Shown: one piece after another, positions 62,405-64,000 of the stretch
How the letters are laid out: every line of letters starts with the position of its first letter
Position numbering within the stretch: position 1 is the stretch's first letter
Assembly (NCBI RefSeq): GCF_000373645.1
Contig: NZ_KB892006.1
Span: 1-64,000 of the forward strand
Reading direction: 5' to 3'
Source of the DNA: Streptomyces sp. ATexAB-D23
Lineage (GTDB): Bacteria; Actinomycetota; Actinomycetes; Streptomycetales; Streptomycetaceae
Length of the DNA: 64,000 bases
Notes under the pieces: generated by a model
The model's database searches: none
What the model was told of the DNA's origin: nothing
What the model saw: only the letters and a program-made list of their open reading frames with translations
Translations under genes and position numbers: made by a program

Positions 62405-63841
62405 ATGACGACCGACGCAGGTAAGAGCGAAGCGAGCTCAGCTCCACGTTTCAACAGCAGGGAACGGATGATCCTCTTCCTCCTGCTCGGGTCCGGATTC
62501 ATGCTGTCCGTCGACTTCTCGATTCTGAACGTCGCGCTGCCCGAGGTCGGCGCGGGCGTCGGGCTGGGGCTGTCCGGGCTGCCCTGGATCACCTCGGCCT
62601 ACGCCCTCCCGGCGGCGGGCTTCGCCCTCCTCTTCGGACGGATGGGTGACCTGTTCGGCCGCCGCCGGCTCTTCATAATCGGCCTGGCACTGCTCGGCGC
62701 AGCCTCACTGCTCGGCGGATTCGCCCAGAACCCCGAGGTACTGCTGACGGCCCGCGCACTTCAGGGCTTCGCTACCGCGATGGCGATCCCCGCGTCCCTG
62801 TCCCTGCTCACCAGCACCTTCGCGGAAGGCGCACAGCGAGACCGGGTCCTCGGCCTCAACGGCGCGCTGCTCTCCGGCGGCTTCACGGTCGGCGCACTGG
62901 TCGGCGGAGTCCTGGTCAGCCTGCTCAGCTGGCGAGCCGCGTTCTTCATCAACGTCCCCGTGGCGGTGGTCATCCTGGCGTTCACCCCCTCGCTGCTCAA
63001 GGAGAGCAGCGTCCCCGACCGGGTGAAGCTGGACGTGCCCGGGGCGGTGACCGCGGCCGGCGGTCTGCTGGCCGTCATCTACGCGGTCATCGAGACGAAC
63101 ATCTACGCGGCCGTCATCGGTGTGGTTCTGCTGGCCTCGTTCTGGATGATCGAGCTGCGTTCACCCGCGCCGCTCGCCCCGGTGCGCATCCTGAAGCGGC
63201 CGACGGTGAAGTGGGGCAACTACGCGGGTCTCGTGGTCTTCTCCATGGGGACCGCCATGATCTTCCTGATGACCCTCTACCTTCAGAACGTCCTGGACTA
63301 CTCCCCGCTGATCACCGGCCTGGTCTTCGGTGTCCCGGGGCTGGCGGCCATGGTCGCCGGGGTCATCGCCGGGCGCTCCATCGGACGCCACGGCAGCCGG
63401 AAGGTGCTGGCCGTGGGCATGTCCGTGCAGGGCCTGGCGATCGTTCCGCTGATCTTCCTCGGCACCGACCGGGTGGCGCTCGCGATCGTGATCCCCGCGC
63501 TGTTCATCGCGTTCTTCGGGCATGTGACCTCCATCGTGGCCTACACCGTGACCGGCACCTCGGGCCTGCCCAACGAGGAGCAGGGCCTGGCCACGGGCAT
63601 GACCGCGATGACCCAGCAGGTGGCCGTCACGATCGGCATCCCGATCCTGAGCACGGTCGCCGCGACCCAGGCGGTGGAACTGGACGGCCTCCACCTCGCG
63701 CTCATCGTGAACGTCGCGGTGACCCTCGCGAGCGTGGTCCTGGTCTGGCTGGGGTTGCGTGCCCGCGGCGCGGACGCTCCGGCGGCAGTCGTACCGCTGC
63801 CGGGGCAGGCCGACGAGGCGTTGGCCCGTCCGCTGGACTGA
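62405..63841 (+). CDS. DHA2 (EmrB/QacA) family efflux transporter
   Basis: A 478-aa membrane protein with about 14 helices. MFS motif A is GRMGDLFGRRRLF, and RALQGFATAMAIPASLSLL matches motif B/C. It is a proton-linked drug or metabolite exporter. It is 231 bp from the ArsR gene, whose terminator suggests a separate transcript. ATG with GAGGGAACC. Substrate unknown. Confidence 0.9.
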   Translation: MTTDAGKSEASSAPRFNSRERMILFLLLGSGFMLSVDFSILNVALPEVGAGVGLGLSGLPWITSAYALPAAGFALLFGRMGDLFGRRRLFIIGLALLGAASLLGGFAQNPEVLLTARALQGFATAMAIPASLSLLTSTFAEGAQRDRVLGLNGALLSGGFTVGALVGGVLVSLLSWRAAFFINVPVAVVILAFTPSLLKESSVPDRVKLDVPGAVTAAGGLLAVIYAVIETNIYAAVIGVVLLASFWMIELRSPAPLAPVRILKRPTVKWGNYAGLVVFSMGTAMIFLMTLYLQNVLDYSPLITGLVFGVPGLAAMVAGVIAGRSIGRHGSRKVLAVGMSVQGLAIVPLIFLGTDRVALAIVIPALFIAFFGHVTSIVAYTVTGTSGLPNEEQGLATGMTAMTQQVAVTIGIPILSTVAATQAVELDGLHLALIVNVAVTLASVVLVWLGLRARGADAPAAVVPLPGQADEALARPLD

Positions 63842-63855
63842 CACCTGGCCCCACC

Positions 63856-63883
63856 GGAGTCGCACTCGACGGAGTGCGACTCC
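63856..63883. terminator. Terminator after the efflux gene
   Basis: 12-bp perfect stem (63856-63867 with 63872-63883) and a GACG loop, 14 bp after the stop. Confidence 0.8.
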
Positions 63884-63963
63884 GTCGTCCTCCGGGCCGG
63901 ACCGGTGCGCCCGGATGACTGCCCGGCGGCCGTCCCTGGCGGGCCCCGTGGCCCCCGCGCCGC

Positions 63964-64000
63964 TCACCGCTCCCCCGGCACCCACTGCGCGTGGAAGCCG
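63964..64000 (-). CDS. C-terminal end of a gene cut by the window edge
   Basis: The minus strand reads GFHAQWVPGER followed by TGA at 63966-63964, convergent with the efflux gene and beyond its terminator. Eleven residues are too few to name it. Confidence 0.4.
   Translation of the reverse strand, partial: GFHAQWVPGER

Overview
The window is chromosomal DNA of a Streptomyces. GC content is very high and third codon positions are almost always G or C. GTG and TTG starts are common. Several genes are known mainly or only from streptomycetes: a conservon (cvnABCD), the sporulation pair smeA-sffA, rbpA with a SigR-type promoter, and a chitinase with DasR-type sites. The gene order from crr-ptsI to the chitinase matches, from memory, the S. 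coelicolor region around SCO1390-SCO1430. No tRNA gene, CRISPR array or intact insertion sequence was seen.

Left part, 1-15 kb. The window opens in the promoter and leader of an rRNA operon that reads leftwards out of the window. Then come crr-ptsI (sugar PTS), a conserved protein of unknown role, acetoacetyl-CoA synthetase, a GH31 alpha-glucosidase, a Nudix hydrolase, a secreted VanX-type dipeptidase, a DUF962 membrane protein, and a four-gene conservon (sensor kinase-like CvnA, roadblock CvnB, DUF742 CvnC, GTPase CvnD).

15-31 kb. The most interesting core locus is a three-gene, co-directional SMC-type condensin (kleisin, kite, very large MukB/MksB/JetC-like ATPase). It has the gene order of a Wadjet/MksBEF system but no adjacent nuclease gene (jetD/mksG), and its Walker B motif is unusual. 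Upstream on the same strand are 5-oxoprolinase, a HEAT-repeat protein, a possible 63-aa protein and an ankyrin protein. smeA-sffA follows on the plus strand behind a WhiG-like promoter; SffA has a degenerate P-loop.

31-44.5 kb. A MocR regulator lies divergent to a YczE membrane protein, with an inverted repeat between them. Then follow a glycerophosphodiesterase, a UMF1-type transporter, rbpA, a 15-bp minisatellite beside fxsA, polyprenol-phosphate mannosyltransferase, an amidohydrolase, an Lrp/AsnC regulator, two small unknown proteins, an acyl-CoA dehydrogenase and a GH18 chitinase.

44.5-64 kb. This is an accessory region. It holds a decayed metalloprotease-like remnant, an odd pair made of an FAD/NAD(P)-binding protein and a PtsI-like protein without the N-terminal PTS domain, an AraC regulator, 1.1 kb with no convincing gene, and a DUF6008-like membrane protein. 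Next is a plus-strand series that looks like catabolism or modification of aromatic compounds: hydroxycinnamoyl-CoA hydratase/lyase-like enzyme, 4-coumarate-CoA ligase, DUF899, SDR, epoxide hydrolase-like enzyme, flavin monooxygenase-like enzyme, F420-reductase-like protein, GFA and PPOX proteins. Last come a VOC/SRPBCC/ArsR module with clear palindromes, a DHA2 efflux pump, and the tail of one more gene at the right edge.
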